NCBI RefSeq assembly: GCF_020883455.1 | Contig: NZ_CP086615.1 | Location: 496,001-560,000, forward strand | Length of the DNA stretch: 64,000 nt | Reading direction: 5' to 3' | Origin: Spiribacter halobius | GTDB lineage: Bacteria; Pseudomonadota; Gammaproteobacteria; Nitrococcales; Nitrococcaceae | Shown here: piece by piece, positions 23,154 to 31,854 of the stretch | Position numbering within the stretch: the stretch's first letter is position 1 | Layout: each line of letters opens with the position of its first letter | Program-made: the position numbers and the translations under genes | Notes under the pieces: model-generated | Database searches by the model: none | Told to the model about the DNA's origin: nothing | Seen by the model: the letters and a program-made list of their open reading frames with translations, nothing else

Positions 23154-25874
23154 TCAGTCGCCGCCGTCCTCGCCCGCGCCGGTCAGCGGCAGCCGCACGT
23201 GCACGATCTCGCGGTCCTCCGGATCGGGGCGGCGGTGGAAGCCGAGCTGCTTGCAGAGGGTCAGCATGGCCCGGTTCTCCTGCAGGACGTCGCCGCGGAT
23301 CTCCCGGATGCCGCGGCGGCGGGCGTAGTCGATCACGCGCTCCATGAGCAGCCGTCCGAGCCCGCGACGGGTGAGCTCGTGGCTGACGATCACCGCGTAC
23401 TCCGCGCGCTCGTTGTCCGGGTCGGCGTGGATGTGGACGACGCCGAAGATATCCGCCTCGCCGGCCGGGCGGCCGGTCTCGGTGAGCACCAGCGCCATCT
23501 CCCGGTCGTAGTCGATCTGGGTGAAGCGGGCCGCGGCGACGTGGCTCAGCTGCTTGATGGGCGCGAAGAAGCGCATGCGGATCTGCTCCGGGGTGAGCTG
23601 GGCGAAGGCGCGGTGCACCGCCGGCTCGTCCTCGGGCAGGATGGGCCGCAGCAGGAACTCCCGGCCATCGTCCAGGTGCACGGTTTCCTCCAGCTCACGG
23701 GGATAGGGCCGTATCGCCAGCCGCTTTGCGCCACGGTCGTCGCCGCCGAGACGGACCCGCGCGTCCAGGGCGACGACGCCTTCCGATGAGGCGAGCAGCG
23801 GGTTGATGTCGAGCTCGCGGACCTGGGAGAGATCGGCGGCGATCTGGGCGATACGCATCAGGGTGATGGCGATGGCCTCCAGATCCGCCGGCTTGCGGTC
23901 CCGGTAGCCGACCAGCTGGCGGTGGATGCGCGTGCGCTCGATGATTTCGTGAGCGAGCTTGAGGTTGAGCGGAGGGAGGCCGAGGGCCTGATCCCGGATC
24001 ACCTCCACCGCCGTGCCGCCCTGGCCAAACAGCACCACGGGTCCGAACTGGGCGTCCTCGGTGAAGCCCGCGATCAGCTCCCAGGCGCCGGCGCGGCGCA
24101 CCATGGGCTGCACGCTGAAGCCCTCCAGGCGCGCGTCCGGGTAGGTCTCGGCGACCCGGCGCTGCATCGCCTCGGCAGCGTGCCGGACCTGTCCGGCGTC
24201 CTCGAGATCCAGCACCACGCCGCCGACGTCGCTCTTGTGCGTGATGTCGGCCGAGAGGATCTTCACCGCCGCCGGATAGCCCAGCCGGTCGGCGGCGGCA
24301 GCCGCGGCCCCGGGGTCCCGGGCCACCTCCGTCGGCACTACGGAGACGCCGTAGGCGTCCAGCAGCGCCTTCGCCTCCGGCTCGGTGAGCCACTCCCGGC
24401 CCTCGGCGGTGGCGTCGTCCACCAGCCGCCTGGCCCGCTCCGTGTCAGGCGTGAACACCTCCGGCACCGAGGGCGGCGTCTCCAGCAACGCCTCCTGGCT
24501 GCGGCGGTAGTCGACCACGTGCATGAACGCGCGCACGGCGCCCTCGGGCGTGGTGTAGCTCGGGATACGGGCATCGGCGAAGCGCTGGCGCGCGCGCTGC
24601 GCGGTGTACTCGCCCACCCAGCAGGTGAGCACCGTGGGGCGCGGGCCGCCCTGGCCGCGGCGCTCCACCTCGGCCACCACCGCCTCCGCGGCGTCCATGC
24701 TGTCGGCCACGGCAGTGGGACAGTTCAGCACCAGCACGGCGTCGGCCTCCTGCGCCTCGGTGAGCACGGCCAGGGCGTCCGCGTAGCGCTTGCCGGGGGC
24801 GTCGCCGATGATGTCCACCGGGTTGCCGTGGGACCAGGTCGGCGGCAGGACGTCATCCAGCCGCTTCAGGGTCTCCTCGGAGAGCTCGGCCAGATGCCCT
24901 TGGCGGTCCATCAGGGCGTCGGTGGCGAGCACGCCGATGCCGCCGCCGTTGGTGAGGATGGCGAGGCGGTCGCCCTCCGGCAGCCGGGTGGTGGCTACCG
25001 TCTCCACGGCGGCGAACAGCTCGCCGAGGGTGTCCACGCGCAGCATGCCGGCGCGGCGGAAGGCGGCGTCATAGACGGCGTCGGAGCCCGCCAGGGCGCC
25101 GGTGTGGGATGCGGCGGCCTTGGCGCTCGCCGCATGGCGCCCGGACTTGACGACGATGACGGGCTTCATGCGCGCTGCCGCCCGCGCCGCGGACATGAAC
25201 TTGCGGGCGTCGGTCACGGCCTCGACGTAGAGCAGGATCGCCCGGGTCTCCGGGTCGTTGGCGAGGTAGTCGAGCATGTCGCCGAAGTCGACGTCCGACA
25301 TGTCGCCGAGGGAGACCATGTGCGAGAAGCCGATGCCCCGGCGCTCCGCCCAGTCCAGCACCGAGGTGACGATGGCCCCGGACTGGGTGACGAAGGCGAG
25401 CCGCCCCTTTGCCGGCGCCAGATGGGAGAAGCTCGCGTTGAGGCCCTGCCCCGGCACCAGGATGCCCAGGCAGTTCGGGCCGATGATGCGCATCAGGTGC
25501 GGCCGTGCGGCCTCGAGCATGCGCTGGCGCAGGGCCATGCCGTCGTCGTCACCGCCCTCGCCGAAGCCGGCGGTGATCACCACCGCACCGCGGGTGCCGC
25601 GCTCGGCCAGCTGGGCGACGATATCCGGCACCGTCCGCGGCGGGGTGCAGATCACCGCCAGATCGGGGGTTACCGGCAGGCTCTCCACGTCCGGGTAGGC
25701 GAGCACGCCTGCCACCGCCCGGTGCTTCGGGTTCACCGGCATTACCGGTCCGTCGAAGCCGCCGTTGAAGAGGTTACGCGCCAGTACCGCGCCCACGGAG
25801 CCGGCGCGGCGGCTGGCACCGATCACGGCCACGGACTCGGGCTTGAACAGGGCGTCCAGGTTGCGAATGGTCAT
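23154..25874 (-). CDS. ADP-forming acyl-CoA synthetase fused to GNAT acetyltransferase
   Basis: 906 residues with the Pat/YfiQ layout: CoA-binding domain (1 to about 135, VAVIGASRRAGSVG), ligase-CoA domain, ATP-grasp domain (from about 480) and a C-terminal GNAT domain (about 730-890, with the acetyl-CoA loop RRGLGRLLM). In E. coli and Salmonella this protein is a protein lysine acetyltransferase whose synthetase part is inactive. Here a candidate phospho-His lies in WSHGNPVDIIGDA, so synthetase activity cannot be excluded. The ribosome site is weak (GACGAGGTG). It stands alone. Confidence 0.88.
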   Translation of the reverse strand: MTIRNLDALFKPESVAVIGASRRAGSVGAVLARNLFNGGFDGPVMPVNPKHRAVAGVLAYPDVESLPVTPDLAVICTPPRTVPDIVAQLAERGTRGAVVITAGFGEGGDDDGMALRQRMLEAARPHLMRIIGPNCLGILVPGQGLNASFSHLAPAKGRLAFVTQSGAIVTSVLDWAERRGIGFSHMVSLGDMSDVDFGDMLDYLANDPETRAILLYVEAVTDARKFMSAARAAARMKPVIVVKSGRHAASAKAAASHTGALAGSDAVYDAAFRRAGMLRVDTLGELFAAVETVATTRLPEGDRLAILTNGGGIGVLATDALMDRQGHLAELSEETLKRLDDVLPPTWSHGNPVDIIGDAPGKRYADALAVLTEAQEADAVLVLNCPTAVADSMDAAEAVVAEVERRGQGGPRPTVLTCWVGEYTAQRARQRFADARIPSYTTPEGAVRAFMHVVDYRRSQEALLETPPSVPEVFTPDTERARRLVDDATAEGREWLTEPEAKALLDAYGVSVVPTEVARDPGAAAAAADRLGYPAAVKILSADITHKSDVGGVVLDLEDAGQVRHAAEAMQRRVAETYPDARLEGFSVQPMVRRAGAWELIAGFTEDAQFGPVVLFGQGGTAVEVIRDQALGLPPLNLKLAHEIIERTRIHRQLVGYRDRKPADLEAIAITLMRIAQIAADLSQVRELDINPLLASSEGVVALDARVRLGGDDRGAKRLAIRPYPRELEETVHLDDGREFLLRPILPEDEPAVHRAFAQLTPEQIRMRFFAPIKQLSHVAAARFTQIDYDREMALVLTETGRPAGEADIFGVVHIHADPDNERAEYAVIVSHELTRRGLGRLLMERVIDYARRRGIREIRGDVLQENRAMLTLCKQLGFHRRPDPEDREIVHVRLPLTGAGEDGGD

Positions 25875-26217
25875 GGCGCCGCACCTCGTCTGCGGGAAGC
25901 GAATTGCTGCAGAGCAGCATGGTAACGCAGATGAGCAGACGCTTTCGTGAAATGAACAGGGCCCGTGGTGCCTGCGTTTTCGGGTTAGGGCTCAAACAGG
26001 CTCCCGATTCGCAAAGACTCAACTCCGGCGCCAGGAACCCGCGAAGAATAGGGCGCGTAACGGCCGTGCCTCGCACCCTCCTGGTCCGGTACCGGCTTCC
26101 GCGAGCACAGTGGCGTCGCGCATGGCGCGGTGACAGTGATCGGATCAGTGAGCGACTTGCATCGCTGTCCGCCAAGGCCCCATAAAGGCGCCTTGATCAC
26201 GTAATGGAGGAGGCGCC
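25875..26217. other. 343-bp gap, no gene recognised
   Basis: This is the divergent control region between the GNAT fusion gene and the OsmC gene. It is somewhat less GC-rich than the surroundings. Short inverted runs occur (GCTGCAGAGCAGC near 25912), but I cannot name a regulator site. Confidence 0.35.
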
Positions 26218-26727
26218 ATGGACGCAGAGCAGCTACGCGAGATGCAGGCACCGCTCAAGGCCCGCTACCGCGAAGAGCCCGAGGCCGCGCGCATCACGCT
26301 GAAGGCGAGCTCCCGCCTCGGCGAGGGCGTGACCTGCAGCGTGGATACGGCCCGCGGCATGGTGGAGGCCGGGCTGCATCCGGCCACCGGCGGCGATGGC
26401 CAGAGCCTCTGCTCCGGCGACATGCTGCTGGAGGCCCTCGGCGCCTGCGCGGGAGTGACGCTCTCCGCCGTGGCCACCGCGCTCGGCATCGAGCTGCGTG
26501 ACGCGCGTGTCCACGCCGAGGGCGACCTGGACTTCCGCGGCACTCTGGGTGTGGATCGGGACGCTCCGGTGGGCTTCGAGGCCATCCGCGTGCGCTTTGC
26601 GCTCGACACCGATGCCGACGAGGAGCAGATCGCCAGCCTGCTCAAGCTGACCGAGCGCTACTGCGTGGTCTATCAGACGCTGGCGCGCGGCCCGGCGCTG
26701 ACCGTCAGCCACGAGCGTCTGGCGTGA
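26218..26727 (+). CDS. OsmC/Ohr-family protein
   Basis: 169 residues of the OsmC fold, a thiol peroxidase family acting on organic hydroperoxides. The two conserved cysteines are visible in ALGACAGVTL and LTERYCVVYQTL. It has an excellent ribosome site (TGGAGGAGGCGCC). It is joined to the exchanger gene downstream by a GTGA overlap, so the two are probably co-translated; a functional link is not obvious. It may belong to the OsmC-like (YhfA) branch rather than true Ohr. Confidence 0.85.
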   Translation: MDAEQLREMQAPLKARYREEPEAARITLKASSRLGEGVTCSVDTARGMVEAGLHPATGGDGQSLCSGDMLLEALGACAGVTLSAVATALGIELRDARVHAEGDLDFRGTLGVDRDAPVGFEAIRVRFALDTDADEEQIASLLKLTERYCVVYQTLARGPALTVSHERLA

Positions 26728-27785
26728 GCGGCGTCGCCTGGCTGGCGCTGGCCTTTGTCGCCGGCCTGGTGCTGCTCGTGCTGGGCGGCGAGTGGCTGGT
26801 GCGGGGTGCCTCGCGCCTGGCCGCGCGGCTCGGCGTGCCGTCCCTGGTGATCGGGCTGACCGTGGTCGCCTTCGGCACCAGCGCCCCGGAGCTGGCGGTG
26901 ACCGTCGGCGCCGCCGTCAGCGGCGGGCCGGCGGCGGATCTGGCGCTCGGCAACGTCGTCGGCAGCAACATCTTCAACGTGCTGTTCATCCTCGGCATCT
27001 CCGCGCTGGTGACGCCGCTGGCGGTGAATCTGCGCATGGTGCGCCTCGAGGTGCCGGTGATGATTGCGGTGAGCGTGCTCTGCCTCGTGCTCATCGCCAA
27101 CGGCCACGTCGGCCGCGCGGAGGGTCTGCTGCTGGTGGCCGGGCTTGTGGCCTACACCGTGTTCACGCTGGTGCAGTCCCGGGCCGCGGCGAGCGCTGAT
27201 GACGCTGCGCCCACCGGGACCGGCGCGGTCTGGCGGCAGCTGCTGCTCATCGTCGGCGGGCTGGTGGTGCTGGTGGTGGGCTCGCGGCTGCTGCTGCACG
27301 GCGCCGTGGGCGCGGCCCGGCTGATCGGCGTGAGCGAGACGGTGATCGGTCTCACCATCGTCGCCGCCGGCACCTCGCTGCCCGAGCTCACCACCTCCGT
27401 CCTCGCCGGCCTGCGCGGCGAGCGGGACATCGCCGTCGGCAACGTGGTCGGCAGCAATATCTTCAACATCCTGGGGGTGCTGGGCCTGGCCGCGGTCATC
27501 GCGCCGGCGGGCGTGATTGCGCCGCCGGCGGTGATCGCCTTCGACGGCTGGGTGATGCTCGCCGTGGCCGCGCTCTGCCTGCCGGTGTTCTTCACCGGCT
27601 ACCGCATCGAGCGCTGGGAGGGCGGGCTGTTCCTGCTCTACTACCTCGCCTACAGTGCCTGGCTGATTCTGGACGCCACCGGCCACGATGCGCTGCCCGC
27701 GTTCAGCGGGGTGATGCTCTGGGGGGTGCTGCCGCTCACGGTGCTGACGCTGGTGGTCAGCCTCCGGCGGCGGTCGACGGGGTAG
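26724..27785 (+). CDS. Calcium/sodium antiporter (YrbG family)
   Basis: 353-residue inner-membrane cation exchanger made of two inverted halves. The paired alpha repeats are clear: FGTSAPELAVTVGA with GNVVGSNIFNVLF in the first half, and AAGTSLPELTTSV with GNVVGSNIFNILG in the second; these Glu and Asn residues bind the ions in the NCX fold. It starts with GTG overlapping the stop of the OsmC gene. The TAG stop at 27783-27785 is the first triplet of a repeat element. Confidence 0.92.
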   Translation: MSGVAWLALAFVAGLVLLVLGGEWLVRGASRLAARLGVPSLVIGLTVVAFGTSAPELAVTVGAAVSGGPAADLALGNVVGSNIFNVLFILGISALVTPLAVNLRMVRLEVPVMIAVSVLCLVLIANGHVGRAEGLLLVAGLVAYTVFTLVQSRAAASADDAAPTGTGAVWRQLLLIVGGLVVLVVGSRLLLHGAVGAARLIGVSETVIGLTIVAAGTSLPELTTSVLAGLRGERDIAVGNVVGSNIFNILGVLGLAAVIAPAGVIAPPAVIAFDGWVMLAVAALCLPVFFTGYRIERWEGGLFLLYYLAYSAWLILDATGHDALPAFSGVMLWGVLPLTVLTLVVSLRRRSTG

Positions 27786-28232
27786 CCCGCATATCTCACC
27801 TATTCGCGAAGCGAGGGCGTGGAGATGGCGGGCAGGAGAGGGGCAGCGCGCAACCCTTCCCGCGGGCCTCTGCGCTTCAGAGCGGCGACCTGGCAAGGCG
27901 GCGTTCGCAGCGAATGGCCGTAGCCCTTTGCAAGAACGCCAACGCAGTCCAGGGCGCCGCTCTGAAGCGCCCTTTGGGGCCGCACAGCGCGCGCGCAGCC
28001 GGCGTTGCGCTGCTTGACTGTACTCGCGGTACAGCGCTGCGCAGCGCGCCTTGTCTGCACGCGCGCCGTGCGGCCAGAGGCCCGCGGGAAGGGTTCCGCG
28101 CTGCCCAACGCGCGGGAGAGTCCGGGCGCGCAGGCGTACTCGACAGTACGTCGAGCACCCGGACCGAGCGCAACGCCGGACTGCCCGCCAGATCCGCGCC
28201 CGCAGCCGTGAATCGGTGAGATATGCGGGCTA
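27783..28232 (+). repeat. 182-bp-type element, copy B, with a 268-bp insert
   Basis: The outer parts match copies A and C (TAGCCCGCATATCTCACC at the left, GAGATATGCGGGCTA at the right). Between GGCGGGCAGGA and CGCGGGAGAGTCC lies an extra palindromic segment. Open frames crossing it are by-products of the repeat. The left end supplies the stop codon of the antiporter gene. Confidence 0.88.
27841..28106. repeat. Nested palindrome inserted in copy B
   Basis: The ends are 32-bp inverted repeats with one mismatch (27841-27872 and 28075-28106). Inside are a 16-bp perfect pair (GCGCTTCAGAGCGGCG at 27872-27887 with 27955-27970) and a second arm system (27979-28073) that includes GGCGTTGCGC. Folded, it would form a three-way junction. 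It is a second element type lying inside the first. Confidence 0.82.
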
Positions 28233-28280
28233 GGCCCAGCGGGCGTTACCCTCGCGTGAACCCCATCCACCGGAGCCCCC

Positions 28281-28586
28281 ATGACGGACCCGCAGGAACC
28301 CGATCTGGAGACCCGCCTCAACACGGAGACCGGCCGTATCAGCTGGGCGGAGCTGGAGCGGCACTTCGCCCGCGGCTCGGTGGTGCGGGTGGCCCCCAAC
28401 CTCGATCTGGTGGCGGTGGCGGCGGCCTTTGTCCGCGACGACCGCCCGAAGGTGGAGGTCTGGCTCACCAGCGGCGAGGTCCGCAAGGCCACGGGCGAGG
28501 ACGCAGCGGACTGGAACCGCCGGGACCCGGCGCTCTGGGCCGTCGTCGCCGCGCCCTGGGTGCTGGTGCAGGAGCCGGATCGGTAG
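28281..28586 (+). CDS. DUF2288 family protein
   Basis: 101-residue soluble protein of unknown function. The family pattern is clear: an N-terminal LNTETGRISWAELERHFARG, a central LDLVAVAAAF and the C-terminal ALWAVVAAPWVLVQE. It has a CCGGAGCC ribosome site. It stands alone, just right of the copy B repeat. No catalytic motif is evident. Confidence 0.8.
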   Translation: MTDPQEPDLETRLNTETGRISWAELERHFARGSVVRVAPNLDLVAVAAAFVRDDRPKVEVWLTSGEVRKATGEDAADWNRRDPALWAVVAAPWVLVQEPDR

Positions 28587-28701
28587 CTGGGGTATTCGCT
28601 ACCCGTTCGGGCCAACGTGCGACCGCCCTTCCCGTTCGGAGCGCAGCTGTGCTGCGCCATCACCGGATGGGCATCACGGCACATTCAACCGATCGGTGCC
28701 C

Positions 28702-28811
28702 GGCCCGGACTCGGCTGTCCTTCCCGGGACACGGCGTGAATCCATCGATGGAGCCTCCACTGCGGCATCCCTGCCGCAGAGGGTCCCGGGAAGGACAGCC
28801 GAGTCCGGGCC
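28702..28811. repeat. Long hairpin, 29-bp perfect arms
   Basis: Arms 28702-28730 and 28783-28811 are perfectly complementary (GGCCCGGACTCGG... and its reverse). The loop begins ACACGGCGTGAATCCATCG and holds a small hairpin CTGCGGC-atccc-TGCCGCAG style stem. The element at 53924-54029 has the same loop start but different arms. Confidence 0.85.
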
Positions 28812-28838
28812 TTCACGCGCCGGGGCGGGTTCAGGCTC

Positions 28839-28945
28839 TAGCCCGCATATCTCACCGATTCGCGGCGGGGGCGCCGCTTCTACAGGCTTCGCCCAGATGG
28901 CGCGGCACGATCAACGCCTGTGGGAGGCGCGCCCCCGCGCCGAAT
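28839..28945. repeat. Half of the 182-bp element joined to a REPIN-like pair
   Basis: 28839-28861 is one end of the 182-bp element (TAGCCCGCATATCTCACCG). It runs straight into an inverted pair of REP units, 28858-28887 and 28916-28945, sharing ATTCGCGGC. Together with the hairpin at 28702-28811 these fill most of the 390-bp gap between the DUF2288 gene and msrA. Confidence 0.8.
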
Positions 28946-28976
28946 GCCTTTCACGAGGCGCCGTGCCGGCCGGCGT

Positions 28977-29507
28977 TCAGCCGGTCATCCGCGCCCCGAA
29001 GCGGTCCAGGGCCTTCTTCAGCTTGGGGGCGATGACGATCTGGCAGTAGGGCTGGGCGGCGTTCTCCCGGTAGTAGTCCTGATGGTAGGCCTCGGCCGGA
29101 TAGAACCGCTCCAGGGGCTTGAGCTCCGTGACGATGGGGTCGCGGAAGGCGCCCTCGCCCTGCAGGCGCTCGATCACGGCGCGGGCGGTGTCGCGCTGGG
29201 TTTCGTCATGCCAGAGGATGATCGAGCGGTACTGCGGGCCGACGTCGTTGCCCTGGCGGTCGCGGGTGGTCGGATCGTGGATGGTGAAAAAGACCTCCAG
29301 CAGCGTCTCGAAGTCGATACGCTCCGGGCCATAGTCGATCTGCACCACCTCGGCATGGCCGGTTCGGCCGGTGCAGACGCTGCGGTAGTCCGGGTTTGGC
29401 GTGTGGCCGCCGGCATAGCCGGAGGTCACGTGGTTGACGCCCTCGAGGCGCTGAAACACCGCCTCGAGGCACCAGAAGCAGCCGCCGCCGAGTGTTGCCG
29501 TTGCCAT
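28977..29507 (-). CDS. msrA: Peptide methionine sulfoxide reductase A
   Basis: 176-residue cytoplasmic repair enzyme that reduces methionine-S-sulfoxide with thioredoxin. The active-site motif GGCFWC carries catalytic Cys10; Cys13 and Cys residues near the C-terminus (QPYCQIVI) may resolve the sulfenic acid. VTSGYAGGHTPNPDY and EAYHQDYY are further family signatures. The start at 29507 has a good AAAGGAGCACG ribosome site; an open frame extends upstream but has no support. Single gene. Confidence 0.96.
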   Translation of the reverse strand: MATATLGGGCFWCLEAVFQRLEGVNHVTSGYAGGHTPNPDYRSVCTGRTGHAEVVQIDYGPERIDFETLLEVFFTIHDPTTRDRQGNDVGPQYRSIILWHDETQRDTARAVIERLQGEGAFRDPIVTELKPLERFYPAEAYHQDYYRENAAQPYCQIVIAPKLKKALDRFGARMTG

Positions 29508-29726
29508 GTCGTGCTCCTTTCGTTGAGGGCGCGCAGTGGATTGGGGTTGCTGGCGCGGCGGGAGTTCCCCGATCACGGCCACAGTGGGGGCGCCGCAGCC
29601 GGGAGACGTTCTGTGGTGCAGACTCCTGGGGGGGCCGCAAGCGCGAAAGCGTGACGCCCGTCCGCCCCCGGCCGGCGCCGGACAGGCATACTCCCTCTGC
29701 CTGGGGAGTCTATCGGGGGATCCGGG

Positions 29727-30290
29727 ATGAGCGGAATGATGACCCATGCGCCCGATACGGGGCGTCGCCGTCTGCTGTTGGCCGGTGTCGGGCTACTCGC
29801 GGCAGGGCTGGCGCCCGGGGCAGCGGCGCATGCGCTGCGCCCGCGCGGAGAGCGACGGCTGACGCTGCGCAATCTGCACACCGGGGAGACCCTGGAGACC
29901 GTCTACTGGCGCAACGGCAGCTACCGGGAGTCTGCGCTGACGGCGCTCAACCGGCTGCTGCGGGATCATCGCACCGGCGACGTCTTTCCCATCGATCCCA
30001 AGCTTCTGGATCTGATCCACCGGCTGCACGCGGACCTCGACAGCGGCGCGCCCTGGCAGGTCATCTCCGGCTACCGCTCGCCGGCCACCAACGCCATGCT
30101 GCGCGCCCGCTCCGGCGGTGTTGCCCGGCGCAGTCTCCACACGGAGGGCCGGGCCATCGACGTCCGGCTGCCCGACCGGCCGTTGAAGGCGCTGCGGTCC
30201 GCCGCCCTCGCGCTGCGCCGGGGTGGTGTCGGCTACTATCCGCGGTCAGGTTTCGTACACGTCGATACCGGGCGCTTCCGCACCTGGTAG
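29727..30290 (+). CDS. YcbK/DUF882-type murein peptidase-like protein
   Basis: 187 residues with a Tat-like signal (GRRRLLLAGVGLLAAG) and a C-terminal peptidase-M15-type domain (DUF882). Zinc-site residues expected in the family appear in SLHTEGRAIDVRL (His and Asp) and GFVHVDTG (His). E. coli MepK (YcbK) of this family cleaves murein cross-links, so a periplasmic cell-wall role is likely. Several ATGs cluster at the start (29727, 29736, 29739); the first is used here. Confidence 0.85.
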   Translation: MSGMMTHAPDTGRRRLLLAGVGLLAAGLAPGAAAHALRPRGERRLTLRNLHTGETLETVYWRNGSYRESALTALNRLLRDHRTGDVFPIDPKLLDLIHRLHADLDSGAPWQVISGYRSPATNAMLRARSGGVARRSLHTEGRAIDVRLPDRPLKALRSAALALRRGGVGYYPRSGFVHVDTGRFRTW

Positions 30291-30331
30291 GCGTGCACTG
30301 AAGGGCTCAAACGTCTCCGCGGTCTGCGGTC

Positions 30332-30368
30332 TCGCCCGCATATCTCACCGATTCACGGCTGCGGGCTA
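30332..30368. repeat. Shortened 182-bp-type element (37 bp)
   Basis: Left end CGCCCGCATATCTCACCG, then ATTCACGGCTGCGGGCTA: one full end directly joined to the last bases of the other end, as if by internal deletion. Its final CTA is the stop codon (TAG, minus strand) of the lipoprotein gene 30366-30896. Confidence 0.75.
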
Positions 30369-30896
30369 CACGTGCACCCGTCGCGGGGCTGCCGGCTCGC
30401 CCTCAGGCCACCGGTGGACCGCGTCGGTGACCCAGCATCCGGCTGCACAGCTCGCGGTGGCTTCCCGCCTCAGAACGAATACGTAGCTCAGCGTGCGGAA
30501 ATCGCGGGTGGTGATGGTCACCCGCTGTGCCGCGCGTTCGCCGTCGCGGACGAGCTCACCGAGGGCGGCGCTGCGGTGGTCCAGCATGGCGTCGTAGCTC
30601 GGGCCATGCAGCAGGGCGATGAAGCGCTCGATGGGCCCGGTGCTCGCCTGATTGCCGGCTGAGGCGAAGCGGAAGGCAATGCGGATGCCGCCGTCGCCGC
30701 TGAGCGCCGAATTGCGTTGCAGCGCCTCGAGCTGGATGCGCACCACCTCGGCGGGATCAAGCCGCGGATCCGGGCCGAGGCGGGTGAGCTCGTCCGGCGC
30801 AAGCGCCGGGCTGTGCACGGCCTGATCGGTGCAGGCCGCGAGCGCGCTGCCGAGTAGGGCCGCCAGCAGCAGCCGTCGCACGATCCCGATCATCAT
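30366..30896 (-). CDS. DUF4864-like lipoprotein
   Basis: 176 residues with a lipoprotein signal (LLGSALAAC, acylated Cys at about 21). The mature part resembles DUF4864: EVVRIQLEALQRNSA, AFRFASAGN and a C-terminal beta region ending in a positively charged tail. Function unknown; probably periplasmic, lipid-anchored. Two adjacent ATGs (30896 and 30893) follow GGGGGTGAG. The stop codon comes from the short repeat at 30332-30368. Confidence 0.65.
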   Translation of the reverse strand: MMIGIVRRLLLAALLGSALAACTDQAVHSPALAPDELTRLGPDPRLDPAEVVRIQLEALQRNSALSGDGGIRIAFRFASAGNQASTGPIERFIALLHGPSYDAMLDHRSAALGELVRDGERAAQRVTITTRDFRTLSYVFVLRREATASCAAGCWVTDAVHRWPEGEPAAPRRVHV

Positions 30897-30980
30897 TGCT
30901 CACCCCCAGGCCGGTGCGGCGACCGTTCCTGTCCAGTCTGTATAAGCAGAGGCTAGCTGAATGTACAAGGTATGTACAGA

Positions 30981-31151
30981 TTAGTCGGTGCGCGTTCGTC
31001 GGCCTTGCCTGAGCGCGCCGGAGCCACGCAGCAGCAACATGCCGCCACCGATACACGCCAGCCCGAGCGGGATGGGCAGTGGCAGGAGCACGAGACCGAG
31101 GGCGATGAGGAGAATACCGGCGCAGCGATAGAGCAGACGACGCGAGCGCAT
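30981..31151 (-). CDS. Small membrane protein, 56 residues
   Basis: Starts MRSRRLLYRC, then two hydrophobic stretches (LLIALGLVLLPLPIPLGL and ACIGGGMLLLRG) separated by a Pro-rich turn, and ends in a basic tail (RQGRRTRTD). The positive ends and helical hairpin are typical of small inner-membrane proteins of unknown function. The ribosome site is weak (GCTTGGGAC). Codon use is like the neighbouring genes. It is a prediction only. Confidence 0.5.
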   Translation of the reverse strand: MRSRRLLYRCAGILLIALGLVLLPLPIPLGLACIGGGMLLLRGSGALRQGRRTRTD

Positions 31152-31231
31152 GTCCCAAGCTTGCGCCAGGCTGGTGACAGGGCGATGAAGTCCCCTCCCG
31201 GCCGCGACGCCGGGTCGGAGCCGGCAGCGCC

Positions 31232-31672
31232 TCAGCCGGTGGAGCGGGCGAGCCGGTCGCGCAGGCGTTCCACCTCCTGCTCGGCCTCGACGCGCCCGGT
31301 GACGTCCTTCTGGATGCCGATGTAGTAAGTGAGCTGGTCGCGCTCGTCGTAGACGGGGGTGATGCTCAGCTCATTCCAGAACAGGGAGCCGTCCTTGCGG
31401 TAATTGCGCAGCGTCACCCGGCAGGGCTCGCCAGCGTCGATGGCGCGCCGCAGCTGGGCCACGCCCGGCTGGTCGCGGTCGTCCCCCTGCAGGAAGCGGC
31501 AGTCCTGATAGAGGATCTCGTCGCGGCTGTAGCCCGTCAGCTGCTCGAAGGCCGCGTTCACGTAGATCAGGATCTGGTCGTCACCCTCGCGCTCGGCCAC
31601 GACGATGCCGTCATTGGAGGCATCCACCAGGCGCTGCAGCAGCTCCAGATCGAGGGGTTCATGATCGCCCAT
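31232..31672 (-). CDS. Short LOV blue-light photoreceptor
   Basis: 146 residues: a single LOV (PAS) domain with short helical ends and no effector, as in the Pseudomonas putida SB1-LOV and SB2-LOV proteins. The flavin-adduct Cys58 lies in ILYQDCRFLQGDD, close to the P. putida sequence as I recall it; VDASNDGIVVAE, NYRKDGSLFWNELSI and GIQKDV complete the FMN pocket. The C-terminal helix (EAEQEVERLRDRLARS) is a likely dimer coil. The ATG at 31672 follows ACGGAAC. A Nudix gene lies 180 bp upstream on the same strand; partners are unknown. Confidence 0.9.
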   Translation of the reverse strand: MGDHEPLDLELLQRLVDASNDGIVVAEREGDDQILIYVNAAFEQLTGYSRDEILYQDCRFLQGDDRDQPGVAQLRRAIDAGEPCRVTLRNYRKDGSLFWNELSITPVYDERDQLTYYIGIQKDVTGRVEAEQEVERLRDRLARSTG

Positions 31673-31854
31673 AGCACTGTTCCGTCTTCGGCGCGCGGGG
31701 CTGTGCCAGCGCGCAGTTCGGTGGGAGAGGCTGGCTGGCGCGCCCTCTTCTATTCTGGCGCCCCCCGCCTCGGGTGCCAAGGGAAAACCGATCCGAATGA
31801 CGTACCTGGCGTCGTCCGGATCGGGGTATCTGCTGCCCGCGGCGGGTCCGAGGC

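Noticed and set aside
27877-28233. Open frames crossing the copy B repeat on both strands
   Set aside because: They follow the repeat, recur in other copies in several frames and have no ribosome site; they are not genes.
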